From: Caldicellulosiruptor obsidiansis OB47
GTDB taxonomy: Bacteria > Bacillota > Thermoanaerobacteria > Caldicellulosiruptorales > Caldicellulosiruptoraceae
NCBI RefSeq assembly: GCF_000145215.1
Contig: NC_014392.1
Location: forward strand, 675,501 to 739,500
Length of the DNA stretch: 64,000 nucleotides
Direction: 5' to 3'
Below, piece by piece: positions 1 to 9,543 of this stretch; the stretch's first letter is position 1, and each line of letters opens with the position of its first letter. Below the pieces are notes generated by a model, which was given only the letters and a program-made list of their open reading frames with translations, was not told the origin of the DNA and made no database searches. Position numbers and translations under genes: made by a program.

Positions 1-1
1 C

Positions 2-844
2 CTTTTCTTAGCTCCTGCTTTAATTTTAATTGGTATATATATAATTTGGCCAATAATTATGTCATTTAATCTTAGTATGTTTGAGTGGGATGGTGTTTCA
101 CCACAAAAGATATATATTGGGTTAAAAAATTGGAAAGATTTGTTACATGATTCTATATTTTGGCATGCATTGGGAAATAATATAAAGTTTATATTTTTAT
201 CAATAATTATTGAAATGCCGATTGCGATTTTAATTGCTGTTTTACTTGACAGAGGTGGTAAAAAGTTTGACCTCTTCAAGTCACTATTCTATCTTCCGAT
301 GCTTATGTCATCTGTTGCTATAGGTGTATTGTTCAAATATATATACGACCCATCGTTTGGACTTTTAAGTGGGATATTGAGTTTTCTGCATCTTGATTTT
401 TTGAATCAGGATTGGTTAGGTGACCCTAATGTAGCTTTTTACTCTGTTGTAGCTGTTATATGTTGGCAATATATACCATTTTATATGATATTCTTTATAG
501 CAGCTCTTTCAAATATTCCTCATGAATTATATGAGGCTGCAAAGATAGATGGAGCAACGCAAGGTCAGTATTTCTGGAAGATAGAGCTTCCTCTTTTGTC
601 ACCATCAATAAAAACAGCTTGTATCCTGTCTTTGATAGGTTCTCTTAAATATTTTGATTTAATTTACGTCATGACAGAAGGTGGACCGTCTAATGCGACT
701 GAACTTATGGCAACTTATATGTATAAAAATGCTTTTGCCTCATTTAAAATGGGATACGGAAGTACAATTGCTTCAGCTATGTTTATAATAATAACAACAG
801 CAGGCGTTTTGGCATATTTTGCAACCAAAAAAAATGAAGGTTAA
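2..844 (+). CDS. Sugar ABC transporter permease, MalF type (5' partial)
   Basis: This is an inner-membrane permease of a carbohydrate ABC importer (binding-protein-dependent transport family). The reading frame is open to the window edge and the residues before the first internal Met (PALILIGIYIIWPI) are the usual first membrane helix of MalF-type proteins, so the true start lies upstream. Several hydrophobic helices follow, and the EAA loop that docks on the ATPase is visible as EAAKIDGA near the last third. The next gene encodes the partner permease 39 bases downstream. The xylanase two genes on suggests xylo-oligosaccharide uptake, but the substrate is inferred from neighbours only. No ATPase or binding protein is in the window. 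Confidence 0.9.
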   Translation, partial: LFLAPALILIGIYIIWPIIMSFNLSMFEWDGVSPQKIYIGLKNWKDLLHDSIFWHALGNNIKFIFLSIIIEMPIAILIAVLLDRGGKKFDLFKSLFYLPMLMSSVAIGVLFKYIYDPSFGLLSGILSFLHLDFLNQDWLGDPNVAFYSVVAVICWQYIPFYMIFFIAALSNIPHELYEAAKIDGATQGQYFWKIELPLLSPSIKTACILSLIGSLKYFDLIYVMTEGGPSNATELMATYMYKNAFASFKMGYGSTIASAMFIIITTAGVLAYFATKKNEG

Positions 845-883
845 TTTAGTGATTTGACTTTATTGAGGAGGGAAGAAAGAACA

Positions 884-1711
884 ATGGGTTCAATAAAAGA
901 AACAAAAAAATGGTATTTTATATTTTTAGCTATATGGACTTTAATTGCTGATATTCCTTTTTTATTTATGTTTTTTACATCTATTAAAACACAAACAGAA
1001 CTTTTGATGGGTAATACATGGCAGGTACCAAAACAGCCTACAATAGGAAACTATTCGACAGTAATTCAAGGTAGTTTTTTTACTTACCTTAAAAACAGTG
1101 TTATTGCTGTTTCGATATCTGTTATCTTAATTTTAATTGTATCTTCAATGGCAGCATATGTATTTGCCAGAATGAAATTTGCTTTAAATAATTTATTGTA
1201 TTCGATTATAATAGCCGGAATGGCAATACCTATTCATGTTACTCTAATACCTATATATGTACTTACAAACAAGATAAAGTTATATGATACAATATTTGCT
1301 TTGATTGGACCATATGTTGCCCTAAGTTTGCCAATGTCAATATTTATTCTTACGGAATTTATGCGAGAAATACCTATTGAGCTTGAAGAAGCAGCCAAAA
1401 TAGATGGTTGTTCCATGTTTAGACTGTATTCTGACATTCTTCTTCCACTTTCAAGACCTGCTTTAATTACAGTTGGGATATACAATGGGACATATCTTTG
1501 GAACGAGTTTGTTTTTGCTTTGGTATTAACAAGTTCACCACAAAAGAGAACTCTTCCACTTGGTATTTGGGATTTTCAAGCAAGATATGGTTCGGATATT
1601 CCAGCAATTATGGCATTCTTGACATTATCTCTTTTGCCAATGCTGATTGCATATATTTTGGGACAGGATAAAATCATAAAAGGTATGATGGCAGGTGCTG
1701 TAAAAGGATAA
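884..1711 (+). CDS. Sugar ABC transporter permease, MalG type
   Basis: This is the second permease subunit of the carbohydrate importer, 275 aa, with about six membrane helices and the EAA motif (EEAAKIDGC) typical of the MalG/UgpE family. I chose ATG 884 because GAGGAGGG lies 11 bases upstream. A longer frame from TTG 854 would place that Shine-Dalgarno sequence inside the gene. It pairs with the MalF-type subunit to form the membrane channel, and the ATPase is probably a shared MsmK-type protein encoded elsewhere (inference). A weak hairpin follows the stop, then the ROK regulator. Confidence 0.92.
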   Translation: MGSIKETKKWYFIFLAIWTLIADIPFLFMFFTSIKTQTELLMGNTWQVPKQPTIGNYSTVIQGSFFTYLKNSVIAVSISVILILIVSSMAAYVFARMKFALNNLLYSIIIAGMAIPIHVTLIPIYVLTNKIKLYDTIFALIGPYVALSLPMSIFILTEFMREIPIELEEAAKIDGCSMFRLYSDILLPLSRPALITVGIYNGTYLWNEFVFALVLTSSPQKRTLPLGIWDFQARYGSDIPAIMAFLTLSLLPMLIAYILGQDKIIKGMMAGAVKG

Positions 1712-1715
1712 AATG

Positions 1716-1744
1716 ATGTTTTTTGCTCCTTAAAAACATTTTCC
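1716..1744 (+). terminator. Possible weak terminator after permease operon
   Basis: A short AT-only stem (TGTTTTT/AAAAACA) with a GC-containing loop follows the MalG-type stop codon and is followed by a few T residues. It is weak and may not stop all transcription into the regulator gene. Confidence 0.35.
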
Positions 1745-1761
1745 CACAGCTTTTTTTGTTG

Positions 1762-1767
1762 TATAAT
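1762..1767 (+). promoter_or_regulatory. -10 element upstream of ROK gene
   Basis: A perfect TATAAT lies 39 bases before the ROK start. No convincing -35 hexamer is present 17 bases upstream (TTTTCC), so the promoter call is tentative. Confidence 0.4.
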
Positions 1768-1805
1768 AATTTGCAAAGTCTAAATAAGCAGAGGAAAATG
1801 ACAGG

Positions 1806-3005
1806 ATGGGAAATCATGCGTTATTAAAACAAATAAATAAGCTTTTAATTTTGAAAACAATTTTAGATAATAAGATGATATCGCGCGCAAAAATTTCAAG
1901 GCTTGTAGATTTAAATAAAGCAACAGTGTCAAACCTAACCGATGAGCTTATAAAAGAAGGATATATAGTTGAAAAGGGATATGGCAAGTCAAAAGGTGGA
2001 AGAAGGCCTGTGCTTTTACAGGTAAATAAGGATGTAGGTTCAATCATAGGGATTGATTTGGGTGTTGATTACATTCATGTTATTCTTTCAAACTTTATAG
2101 GTGAGATTATTTTTGAAGAATATGTCAACATTAAGATGGAAGAGCCAAAAGAAAAACTTTTAAATCTTCTTTTTGACATGATTGAAAAAGCAATAGATAA
2201 AGCTCCGCCGACTCCAAAAGGAATTTTAGGTATTGGAATTGGTGTTCCTGGTATTGTGGAAAAAGAATCTGGAATTGTGCTTATTGCTCCAAATTTAAAA
2301 TGGAAAAACGTTCACTTAAAGTCGATTATTGAGCAAAGGTTCAACCTGCCTGTTTATATTGACAATGAAGCAAATGCAGGCGCACTGGGCGAAAAGTGGT
2401 TTGGCGAGTGGGGAAAAGTTAGTGATTTGATTTACTTAAGTGTTGGCATTGGTCTTGGTGCAGGTATTATTATCGACAACAAGCTTTTCAGGGGCGCTGC
2501 AGGATTTGCGGGGGAGGTTGGACACACAACTATCAACTTTCAAGACGATGTTTGCAGCTGTGGCAACATTGGCTGTCTTGAGAACTTTGCATCTGAGAGG
2601 GCACTTTTGAGTGTTATCAAAAAACTTGTAAAAGAAGGAGCAGAGGATAGGTATATAAGCTGTGAAAATGTAGATGAAATAACTCCTTCTCAGATTATAC
2701 AAGCAGCGATGGATGGAAGCAGGATTTGCAGAATGGCTGTGCTTGAGGTCGCTGAAAAGATGGCAATAGGAATTGCAAATCTTGTAAATATTTTTAATCC
2801 TGAAATAGTAATTGTAGGTAACAAGGCATCGTTTTTTGGTGATTTGTTTTTGGAAAAATTGAGAGAGGTAGTTAATCAAAAGTCTTTTATAGCCCAGTTT
2901 TATGATCTTAAGATTGAAGTTTCAAAGCTAAAAGACAGAGCTGTGGTTTTAGGGTGCATAGCAATGGTAATCTCTGATATGCTTTCTTTTCCAGAGTATG
3001 TATGA
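1806..3005 (+). CDS. ROK-family transcriptional regulator (XylR/NagC-like)
   Basis: A 399-aa protein with an N-terminal winged helix-turn-helix (about residues 12-65, including [19 protein letters not shown]) and a C-terminal ROK sugar-kinase-like domain. The ROK zinc-site signature is visible as [10 protein letters not shown] (Cys250, Cys252, Cys257), preceded by a glycine-rich GxGxG segment. Members of this family repress sugar-utilisation genes and are released by a sugar or sugar phosphate. Its position between a sugar importer and a xylanase suggests control of xylose/xylo-oligosaccharide genes (inference). A weak GAGG lies 11 bases before the ATG. It overlaps the next frame at its stop codon. 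Confidence 0.9.
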   Translation: MGNHALLKQINKLLILKTILDNKMISRAKISRLVDLNKATVSNLTDELIKEGYIVEKGYGKSKGGRRPVLLQVNKDVGSIIGIDLGVDYIHVILSNFIGEIIFEEYVNIKMEEPKEKLLNLLFDMIEKAIDKAPPTPKGILGIGIGVPGIVEKESGIVLIAPNLKWKNVHLKSIIEQRFNLPVYIDNEANAGALGEKWFGEWGKVSDLIYLSVGIGLGAGIIIDNKLFRGAAGFAGEVGHTTINFQDDVCSCGNIGCLENFASERALLSVIKKLVKEGAEDRYISCENVDEITPSQIIQAAMDGSRICRMAVLEVAEKMAIGIANLVNIFNPEIVIVGNKASFFGDLFLEKLREVVNQKSFIAQFYDLKIEVSKLKDRAVVLGCIAMVISDMLSFPEYV

Positions 3006-3019
3006 GGAGGAATTGCTGG

Positions 3020-5086
3020 ATGAAAAGTTATGTTTATAAAAAATTGAAAAGGTTTTCAATAATGGCTTTAGCAATTTTATTTTTGGTTGCAACCTTGATT
3101 GGCATAGGAAGTACTAAAGTTAGTAAAGTTAGCGGAGCAACAAAAAAGAATTTTGTGGAGTTTAATTTTGAAAATAAATTAGTAGCGCCGTTTAAAGCAT
3201 CGGGCAAATCTACAACTTTAAAGATTGACAGTACAGCCGCAGCAGAAGGAACCTTTTCACTTTTTATAAGTGGTCGAAAACAAGCAAATGATGGAGTTTT
3301 GCTTGATGTAACCAATATCATAGATTATTCAAATGAATATACAATTACTCTATATGTTTATCATAAATCCAGCAAGCCGCAGCGTTTTGTTGTGAGTAGC
3401 GAAATTGAGACAAAAAGCGGAAAGGAAAGTAAGCTGCTGTGCGAAAAGGTTATCATGCCAAATAGCTGGAAAAAACTTGATGCAAGTTTAAACTTGACTG
3501 AGCTAAAAGGGATTAAAAAAGTTTGGCTAAAGGTATATGTGCCAACCTCAACCACAAATTTTTACGTTGACCTTTTTACACTCAAAGTTTCCGAGAGTTC
3601 AAATCTCATAAAATTTGAAAGCTTTGAAGACAAGAGTATAGCAGGATTTATTCCTCAGGATAAAAAATGTAAATTGTCAGTCTCAAAAGAAAAAGCTTAT
3701 CAAGGTACATATAGCATAAAGTTTCAGCAGACTGCAAAAAAGCAGAATACAGCTGTTAATTTGCCGGTGAAAGGTACATTTGAGAAGGGTAAGAGCTATT
3801 CAATATCTTTTTATGTGTATCAGCCCATTTTAAAGAGTTTAAACTTGGCAGTTGGCGTTAGATTTCTGGAAAATGGAAAGAACACGAAAGAGATTGTGCT
3901 TGGGAAAGTAACTGTTCCCAAGAATAAGTGGACAGAAGTATTTGCAAGTTATACGCCCTCTTTGGATTCAAAGATAAAAGACTTTGTGATTTTCATAAGA
4001 CCTCTTTCAGATATTTCTTACTATTATTTTGACAACTTCACAATTTCAGATGATAGCTTGTATTCAGCTGTTCCTGATTTGGATATACCTTCATTGTGTG
4101 ATAAATACAAAAACTACTTTAAAATTGGTGTTGCTGTACCCTACAAGGCTTTAACAAATCCTATTGATGTTGCACTCATAAAAAGACATTTTAATAGTAT
4201 TACACCAGAAAATGAGATGAAGCCAGAAGCACTTCAGCCGTATGAAGGAGGTTTTAACTTTTCCATTTCAGATGAATATATGGATTTTTGCAAAAAGAAT
4301 GGTATAGCTATTCGTGGACATACTCTTGTATGGCATCAGCAAACACCCAGCTGGTTTTTCCAGAACCCTCAGACAGGGGAGAAGCTGACAAACAGTGAAA
4401 AAGACAAGAAGATACTTTTAGAGAGGTTGAAAAAGCACATCCAAACAGTTGTCGGAAGGTATAAAGGAAAAGTATATGCATGGGATGTTGTTAACGAAGC
4501 TATTGATGAAAATCAACCAGATGGTTTTAGAAGAAGTGACTGGTTTAATATATTGGGACCGGAATATATTGAAAAAGCATTCATTTGGGCGCATGAGGCA
4601 GATCCCAAGGCAAAACTATTTTACAATGATTATAATACTGAAGATCCATATAAAAGAGAGTATATTTACAATTTAATCAAAAGCTTGAAAGCAAAAGGCA
4701 TACCTATTCACGGAGTGGGTGTTCAGTGTCATATTTCTCTTAACTGGCCAGATGTAAATGAAATTGAAGAGACCATAAAATTATTCAGCAAGATACCAGG
4801 AATTGAAATACATTTTACGGAAATAGATATAAGCATTTCCAAGAATATGGTTGAAGGTGATGATATGTATAATCGTTCTCTTCTAATTGAACAGGCAAAA
4901 AAATTAGAAAAAATTTTTAATGTTTTAAAAAAATATAAAAATGTAGTTAAAAGCGTTACATTTTGGGGATTGAAAGATGACTATTCGTGGCTGCAAGGTG
5001 ATTTTCCGCTTTTATTTGATAAGGATTATCAACCCAAATTTGCTTTTTGGAGTTTAATAGACCCATCAGTTGTACCAGAACAATAA
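3020..5086 (+). CDS. Secreted endo-1,4-beta-xylanase, CBM22-CBM22-GH10
   Basis: This enzyme cleaves internal beta-1,4 bonds of xylan outside the cell. Of its 688 residues, the first 40 or so form a signal peptide (basic start, then a hydrophobic stretch [15 protein letters not shown]). Two tandem CBM22-type xylan-binding modules follow (about 46-190 and 196-340), then a GH10 barrel (about 352-685). The acid/base Glu493 sits in WDVVNEAID and the nucleophile Glu601 in IHFTEIDIS, so the catalytic pair is intact. I chose ATG 3020 because GAGGAGG lies just upstream; an earlier in-frame ATG at 3002 overlaps the regulator stop and would put that site inside the gene. No S-layer or sortase anchor is seen, so a freely secreted protein is likely. 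A strong terminator follows. Confidence 0.96.
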   Translation: MKSYVYKKLKRFSIMALAILFLVATLIGIGSTKVSKVSGATKKNFVEFNFENKLVAPFKASGKSTTLKIDSTAAAEGTFSLFISGRKQANDGVLLDVTNIIDYSNEYTITLYVYHKSSKPQRFVVSSEIETKSGKESKLLCEKVIMPNSWKKLDASLNLTELKGIKKVWLKVYVPTSTTNFYVDLFTLKVSESSNLIKFESFEDKSIAGFIPQDKKCKLSVSKEKAYQGTYSIKFQQTAKKQNTAVNLPVKGTFEKGKSYSISFYVYQPILKSLNLAVGVRFLENGKNTKEIVLGKVTVPKNKWTEVFASYTPSLDSKIKDFVIFIRPLSDISYYYFDNFTISDDSLYSAVPDLDIPSLCDKYKNYFKIGVAVPYKALTNPIDVALIKRHFNSITPENEMKPEALQPYEGGFNFSISDEYMDFCKKNGIAIRGHTLVWHQQTPSWFFQNPQTGEKLTNSEKDKKILLERLKKHIQTVVGRYKGKVYAWDVVNEAIDENQPDGFRRSDWFNILGPEYIEKAFIWAHEADPKAKLFYNDYNTEDPYKREYIYNLIKSLKAKGIPIHGVGVQCHISLNWPDVNEIEETIKLFSKIPGIEIHFTEIDISISKNMVEGDDMYNRSLLIEQAKKLEKIFNVLKKYKNVVKSVTFWGLKDDYSWLQGDFPLLFDKDYQPKFAFWSLIDPSVVPEQ

Positions 5087-5096
5087 AAAAGTGCAT

Positions 5097-5162
5097 AAAA
5101 GGGGAAGGCACCTTTTAGGGAGGTTTTAAACTTCTTTAGAGTGGTGCTTTCCTTTTATTTTT
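5097..5162 (+). terminator. Rho-independent terminator of xylanase gene
   Basis: A long stem pairs AAAAGGGGAAGGCACC (5097-5112) with GGTGCTTTCCTTTT (from 5142), including G-U pairs, followed by a T-rich tract. It closes the sugar-uptake/xylanase operon. Confidence 0.85.
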
Positions 5163-5177
5163 TATGTGGTTTTGAAG

Positions 5178-5206
5178 TTGAAAAAACTGAAAAATTGTTA
5201 TATTAT
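5178..5206 (+). promoter_or_regulatory. Sigma-A-type promoter for PGI/PMI gene
   Basis: TTGAAA (5178-5183) and TATTAT (5201-5206) are separated by 17 bases, 36 bases before the start codon of the isomerase gene. Confidence 0.65.
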
Positions 5207-5241
5207 GAAATAGAAAATTTTATAGAAAGGAGTCAGGGAAA

Positions 5242-6306
5242 ATGCTTGATAATTTAGAGACAATTGCACAGAACGACCCAAGTGGTATGTTTGAAGCAGT
5301 GTATAATCTTCCTGAACAAATTCAAAAAGCATACGAGATAGGCAAAAATATTAATGTGAATGTAAAAGCAGAAGATATAGATAAGGTTGTGATTACAGGT
5401 CTTGGCGGTTCTGCAATAGGTGGGAACCTTTTGAGAGTATTTGTTCTTGACAAGTGCAAAATCCCTGTGATTGTTAACAGAGACTATGTACTTCCTGCGT
5501 ATGTTGATTCTAAAACTCTTGTCATAGCTTCGAGCTATTCGGGTAACACAGAAGAAACACTTTCTGCCTACCAAGATGCAAAAGCAAAAGGTGCGAAAAT
5601 AATTGCAATAACTACAGGTGGAAAGTTAAAAGAGTTTGCTGAAAAGGATGGATTTGATGTAATCACAATCCCAAGCGGCCTTCAGCCAAGAGCTGCACTT
5701 GGATACTCATTTATTCCACTCTTGATGCTATTTGTCAAACTTGGTCTGATTGAACCTGTTGATGACCAGATAGAAGAGACAGTAAAGGTTTTGAGTGACC
5801 TGAGAGAAAGATATAAACCAGAGGTGCCGGAAGAGAAAAACCTTGCAAAGAGACTAACATTAAAACTTTGGAACAAGCTCCCAATCATATATGGCATTAG
5901 TGGAACTACAGAGGTTATTGCAGAAAGATGGAAGGGTCAGATTTGTGAAAATTCAAAATCGCCAGCATATTTTAATGTATTCTCAGAGCTCAACCACAAC
6001 GAGATAGTGGGAACTGAGTCGCCAAAACATATTTTGGGGCTTTTTGAAATTGTAATGCTCCATGACACAGAAGACCACAAGAGAAATGCAATCAGAATGG
6101 ATATTACAAAGGACCTTGTAAAAGGTGTTGTATCTGGAGTAAATGATATATACTCAATCGGAAATTCGAGGCTTGCAAGAATGTTTTCGCTAATTTACCT
6201 GGGAGATTATGTATCACTTTATCTTGCAACACTTTACCAAAATGATCCAACTCCTGTGAAAAAGATTGATATTTTAAAGAACAAACTTGCAGAGATTAAA
6301 GACTAA
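5242..6306 (+). CDS. Bifunctional phosphoglucose/phosphomannose isomerase
   Basis: A 354-aa sugar isomerase (SIS) protein of the PGI/PMI family, which interconverts fructose 6-phosphate with glucose 6-phosphate or mannose 6-phosphate in the cytoplasm. The GGSAIGG phosphate-binding loop is near residue 55 and the SSYSGNTEET SIS motif near residue 98; ELNHNEIVG near residue 253 matches the family's catalytic His/Glu region. GAAAGGAG lies about 10 bases before the ATG. It heads a short run with a PHP hydrolase and a class II aldolase, consistent with central sugar-phosphate metabolism. Confidence 0.9.
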   Translation: MLDNLETIAQNDPSGMFEAVYNLPEQIQKAYEIGKNINVNVKAEDIDKVVITGLGGSAIGGNLLRVFVLDKCKIPVIVNRDYVLPAYVDSKTLVIASSYSGNTEETLSAYQDAKAKGAKIIAITTGGKLKEFAEKDGFDVITIPSGLQPRAALGYSFIPLLMLFVKLGLIEPVDDQIEETVKVLSDLRERYKPEVPEEKNLAKRLTLKLWNKLPIIYGISGTTEVIAERWKGQICENSKSPAYFNVFSELNHNEIVGTESPKHILGLFEIVMLHDTEDHKRNAIRMDITKDLVKGVVSGVNDIYSIGNSRLARMFSLIYLGDYVSLYLATLYQNDPTPVKKIDILKNKLAEIKD

Positions 6307-6345
6307 GATTTGAAATTCGTACAAAAATTTTTGATGAGAGCTGAG

Positions 6346-7074
6346 ATGAAGATGTTTTTGGAAGTAGAGACACACTGTCATACAATTGCAAGCGGTCATG
6401 CTTACAATACCTTGGAAGAGATGGTGCTTGAGGCACAAAGAAAAGGTTTAAAAGGAATATGTATAACTGACCACGGCCCTGAGATGCCAGGGTCGTGTAG
6501 TAGTTTATATTTTTACAATCTGGTGGTTGTACCGAGAAAAATAAATGGTATAATGGTATTTAGAGGGTGCGAGGCGAATATAGTTGACTATGAAGGCAAT
6601 ATAGATATCCCGCAAGCAGCATTGATGAGGCTTGATTTTGTGATTGCAAGCCTACATGATGTTTGTATCCCGAGTGGGACAGTTTCTGACCATACCAGGG
6701 CACTCATTGGTGCTATCAAAAATCCTTATATACATTGTATAGGGCATCCGGGGAATCCGCTATATGAAATTGACAAAGAAGAGGTTGTGCTTGCTGCAAA
6801 GGAATATAAAAAAGCAATTGAGATAAACAACTCTTCGTTTTATGTTCGTGAAAAGAGCAAAGAAAACTGCATAGAAATTTTAAAACTGTGCAAAAAACAT
6901 GGTGTGTACATTGCCATGGGCTCAGATGCACACTACAAAGCAGACATTGGCAGATGCGAAATTACACAAAAACTTGTGACTGATTATGAATTTCCCCCTG
7001 AGCTTATTGTCAACAAAAGCTTAGAAAGCTTTATAAGCTTTCTAAAGCTTCATGGAAAGGATATTGAGATTTAA
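6346..7074 (+). CDS. PHP-domain metal-dependent phosphoesterase (YcdX-like)
   Basis: A PHP-fold hydrolase of about 242 aa. The metal-binding signature is clear: ETHCHT at the N terminus, TDHGPE, ASLHD, a GHPGNP segment and a C-terminal SDAHYKADIGR. YcdX-type proteins are putative phosphatases with a trinuclear metal site, and the substrate is unknown. The start is uncertain: ATG 6346 has GAGAG a few bases upstream and gives a short lead-in to the first motif, while TTG 6310 and ATG 6334 are in frame but lack a better ribosome site. It lies between the isomerase and the aldolase without a terminator, so it is probably co-transcribed. Confidence 0.82.
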   Translation: MKMFLEVETHCHTIASGHAYNTLEEMVLEAQRKGLKGICITDHGPEMPGSCSSLYFYNLVVVPRKINGIMVFRGCEANIVDYEGNIDIPQAALMRLDFVIASLHDVCIPSGTVSDHTRALIGAIKNPYIHCIGHPGNPLYEIDKEEVVLAAKEYKKAIEINNSSFYVREKSKENCIEILKLCKKHGVYIAMGSDAHYKADIGRCEITQKLVTDYEFPPELIVNKSLESFISFLKLHGKDIEI

Positions 7075-7102
7075 AACAAAAACTTTGAGGAGGTAATTTA
7101 AA

Positions 7103-8074
7103 ATGCCGTTAGTTACCACAAGAGAAATGTTTAAAAAAGCGGCGGAAGGCAAGTACGCAATAGGTGCATTTAACGTCAACAACATGGAGATTATCCAGGG
7201 AATTGTTGAGGCTGCAAAGGAGGAACAGGCACCGCTTATTTTACAGGTTTCAGCAGGTGCAAGAAAGTATGCAAAACATATCTATCTTATCAAGCTTGTT
7301 GAAGCAGCTCTTGAAGATTCAGGAGACCTCCCAATTGCTCTTCATCTTGACCATGGAGAGGATTTTGAGATTTGCAAAGCGTGTATTGATGGTGGTTTTA
7401 CTTCTGTCATGATTGATGGTTCAAGGCTTCCTTTTGAGGAGAATATTGCTCTTACAAAAAAGGTTGTTGAATATGCTCATGAACGCGGGGTTGTGGTGGA
7501 GGCAGAACTTGGCAAGCTTGCCGGAATTGAGGACAATGTAAAGGTTGCAGAACATGAAGCAGCTTTTACAGACCCTGACCAGGCGGCAGAGTTTGTTGAA
7601 AGAACAGGTGTTGACTCTTTAGCTGTTGCGATTGGAACAAGCCATGGGGCATACAAATTCAAAGGCGACCCAAGACTTGATTTTGAAAGACTTCAGAAGA
7701 TTGTTGAAAAGCTTCCAAAAGATTTTCCAATTGTTCTTCATGGTGCATCAACAGTCTTGCCTGAATTTGTTGAGATGTGTAACAAGTATGGAGGAAATAT
7801 TCCAGGTGCAAAAGGTGTACCAGAGGATATGCTCAGAAAAGCGGCAGAGCTTGGTGTGCGAAAGATTAACATTGATACTGATTTGAGACTTGCAATGACC
7901 GCAGCTATCAGAAAACACCTTTATGAGCATCCTGACCATTTTGACCCAAGGCAGTATCTCAAAGATGGCAGAGATGCGATAAAAGAGATGGTAAAACACA
8001 AGCTTAGAAATGTTCTTGGCTGTGCGGGCAAGGCTCCCGAAATTTTAGAGGAGATAAAGAAAAACAGAGGTTAA
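7103..8074 (+). CDS. fba: Class II fructose-1,6-bisphosphate aldolase
   Basis: A 323-aa zinc aldolase that splits fructose 1,6-bisphosphate into dihydroxyacetone phosphate and glyceraldehyde 3-phosphate in glycolysis. Family signatures seen are IALHLDHGEDFE with the metal-binding His, VVVEAELGKLAGIED, AIGTSHGAYKF, VLHGAS and the late NIDTDLR segment. A strong GAGGAGG lies 11 bases before the ATG. It could also be a tagatose-bisphosphate aldolase of the same family, but the housekeeping length and motifs favour Fba. A perfect terminator hairpin follows the stop. Confidence 0.93.
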   Translation: MPLVTTREMFKKAAEGKYAIGAFNVNNMEIIQGIVEAAKEEQAPLILQVSAGARKYAKHIYLIKLVEAALEDSGDLPIALHLDHGEDFEICKACIDGGFTSVMIDGSRLPFEENIALTKKVVEYAHERGVVVEAELGKLAGIEDNVKVAEHEAAFTDPDQAAEFVERTGVDSLAVAIGTSHGAYKFKGDPRLDFERLQKIVEKLPKDFPIVLHGASTVLPEFVEMCNKYGGNIPGAKGVPEDMLRKAAELGVRKINIDTDLRLAMTAAIRKHLYEHPDHFDPRQYLKDGRDAIKEMVKHKLRNVLGCAGKAPEILEEIKKNRG

Positions 8075-8089
8075 AAAATACTGCCAAAT

Positions 8090-8121
8090 AAAGGGCGAGG
8101 ACAAAACCTTGCCCTTTTTCT
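8090..8121 (+). terminator. Rho-independent terminator of aldolase gene
   Basis: AAAGGGCGAGG pairs with CCTTGCCCTTT across a short loop (one G-T pair) and is followed by a T-rich tract. Confidence 0.9.
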
Positions 8122-8182
8122 TTTGACAAAATTGTATTGTAAAATAGTTTGTGGTAAAATACTATATGTTGTTTATCAAAAA

Positions 8183-8231
8183 TTTAGCAAGAAGACTCCC
8201 ACCTCTTTAAGGTGGGAGATGAATTGCTAAA
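8183..8231 (+). repeat. Left-end nested hairpin of tnpB element
   Basis: The outer arms TTTAGCAA (8183-8190) and TTGCTAAA (8224-8231) are exactly complementary, and enclose an inner stem CTCCCACC (8196-8203) with GGTGGGAG (8211-8218). The core resembles the right-end hairpin, as expected for transposase recognition hairpins in single-strand DNA of IS200/IS605 elements. Confidence 0.8.
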
Positions 8232-8262
8232 AGTATGATACAATATTTTTGGGTGATTTCAG

Positions 8263-9489
8263 ATGTACAAAACACAGAAAAATCATATAAGATGTGACAA
8301 ACAAACATACAAACTTCTGCGTATGTTATGTCACTTTTCTAAAAACTTGTACAACTATGCTTTGTATCATATAAGGCAACACTATTTTAAAACTCAGGAA
8401 TATCTGCCATATGAAAGCGTATATCATCTTGTGAAGGAAAACGAAAATTACAGACTTTTGCCTTCTCAGGTTGCCCAGCAAACTCTTATTTCTGTGGACG
8501 AAGCTTTTAAATCTTTTTTAAGTCTTTTGAAAGCTAAAAAAGAAGGGAGAATAGATAAAAAAATTTCAATACCGACATACCTGCCAAAGGAAGGGATGTA
8601 CCAGATTGTTTTTCCTAAAGACCAGTTCAAGGTAGAAGGGAATAAACTGAGACTCAGTCTTGGCAGAAATTTCTACAAGGAATTTGGAGTAAGGTACTTG
8701 TATTTTGACCTGCCACAAAACATTAGAGGCAAAAAGATAAAAGAGGTCAGGATAGTGCCAAGGTTTCATGGCAAATGGTTTGAGATTGAGTATGTGTATG
8801 AAGAAGAAGAAGAAGAAGAACAGAATTATAATCTTGATAAAAGCAGGTACTTATCAATAGATTTAGGTCTTGACAATTTTGCAGCAGTAGTTGATACCAT
8901 CGGGACTGCCTTTTTAATAGAAGGCAGGTATATAAAATCAGTCAACCGATGGTATAACAAACAAAAGGCAAGACTCCAGTCGATATATAGCAAGCAAAAT
9001 ATTAAATACGGCAAAAAACTTGCTCGGATTTGTCTTAGAAGACAGCATATAATTGACAACTTTTTGAATCAAGCTGTCAATTATATAATCAAGCATTGTC
9101 TGAACAATCAAATAGGTACAGTAGTTATTGGGGAAATGAAAGATATAAAGCAGAAAATAAATCTTGGGGTTGTAAACAATCAAAACTTTGTGAACATACC
9201 ATATGAAAGGTTCAAGAGAAAGTTAGAAGCGAAGTGTGAATATTATGGTTTAGAGTATGTAGAAGTGGACGAGAGTTACACTTCGCAGAGATGTAACAGG
9301 TGTGGGACAGTCAAGAAAAGTAACAGGAAGCACAGAGGGCTATACGTGTGCAAAGATTGTGGGTATGTAGTAAATGCAGATATAAATGGAGCGCTAAATA
9401 TACTTGCGAAGGTAGCTGGCGAGTCTGCAAAGAAGCAGATAGTCAGTAGTGGGTGTGTGAACCACCCTGTGAGAATAAGGGTAGCTTAG
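8263..9489 (+). CDS. tnpB: TnpB, RNA-guided endonuclease of IS605 group
   Basis: A 408-aa OrfB/TnpB protein. The RuvC-like catalytic residues all appear present: Asp200 in SIDLGLDN, Glu291 in VVIGEMKD and Asp373 in NADINGALN. Between the last two lies a four-cysteine zinc ribbon (CNRCG and CKDCG). An N-terminal OrfB helix-turn-helix-like region precedes them. TnpB proteins cut DNA under guidance of an RNA made from the element's right end and promote its retention. The frame is intact with no stop or shift. The run of Glu codons near 8801-8822 (GAAGAAGAA repeats) is a low-complexity spot between domains. Confidence 0.92.
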   Translation: MYKTQKNHIRCDKQTYKLLRMLCHFSKNLYNYALYHIRQHYFKTQEYLPYESVYHLVKENENYRLLPSQVAQQTLISVDEAFKSFLSLLKAKKEGRIDKKISIPTYLPKEGMYQIVFPKDQFKVEGNKLRLSLGRNFYKEFGVRYLYFDLPQNIRGKKIKEVRIVPRFHGKWFEIEYVYEEEEEEEQNYNLDKSRYLSIDLGLDNFAAVVDTIGTAFLIEGRYIKSVNRWYNKQKARLQSIYSKQNIKYGKKLARICLRRQHIIDNFLNQAVNYIIKHCLNNQIGTVVIGEMKDIKQKINLGVVNNQNFVNIPYERFKRKLEAKCEYYGLEYVEVDESYTSQRCNRCGTVKKSNRKHRGLYVCKDCGYVVNADINGALNILAKVAGESAKKQIVSSGCVNHPVRIRVA

Positions 9490-9492
9490 CTG

Positions 9493-9543
9493 CTACCAAA
9501 CTTCTCACGAAGCCTCCACCTCTTTAGGTGGATGGTAGTTCAC
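9493..9543 (+). ncRNA. Right-end structure, probable 3' part of reRNA (omega RNA)
   Basis: Just after the tnpB stop, outer arms CTACCA (9493-9498) and TGGTAG (9533-9538) enclose an inner hairpin TCCACC/GGTGGA (9515-9520, 9527-9532). In characterised TnpB systems the guide RNA scaffold comes from the tnpB 3' end plus the right end, with the guide starting in flanking DNA. By that model the guide would begin near 9544. The RNA itself is inferred; only the paired structure is seen. Confidence 0.6.

Larger units (their letters stand above)
8183..9543 (+). mobile_element. IS200/IS605-group element with tnpB only
   Basis: The element carries a single tnpB gene and no tnpA transposase, as in IS1341-type members. 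Both ends carry a subterminal hairpin with the same core, CCACCTCTTTA followed by GGTGG (left 8196-8218, right 9515-9532), each enclosed by a second, outer complementary pair. No terminal inverted repeats are expected in this family. The right boundary at TTCAC (9539-9543) is my estimate from how such ends usually look, and the left boundary is less certain. It sits between the aldolase terminator and the SCIFF genes. Without tnpA it would need a transposase in trans. Confidence 0.85.

Noticed and set aside
8183-9543. CRISPR-like repeats at the tnpB element
   Set aside because: Only two related hairpins exist, one at each end of the element; there are no regularly spaced repeats or spacers.
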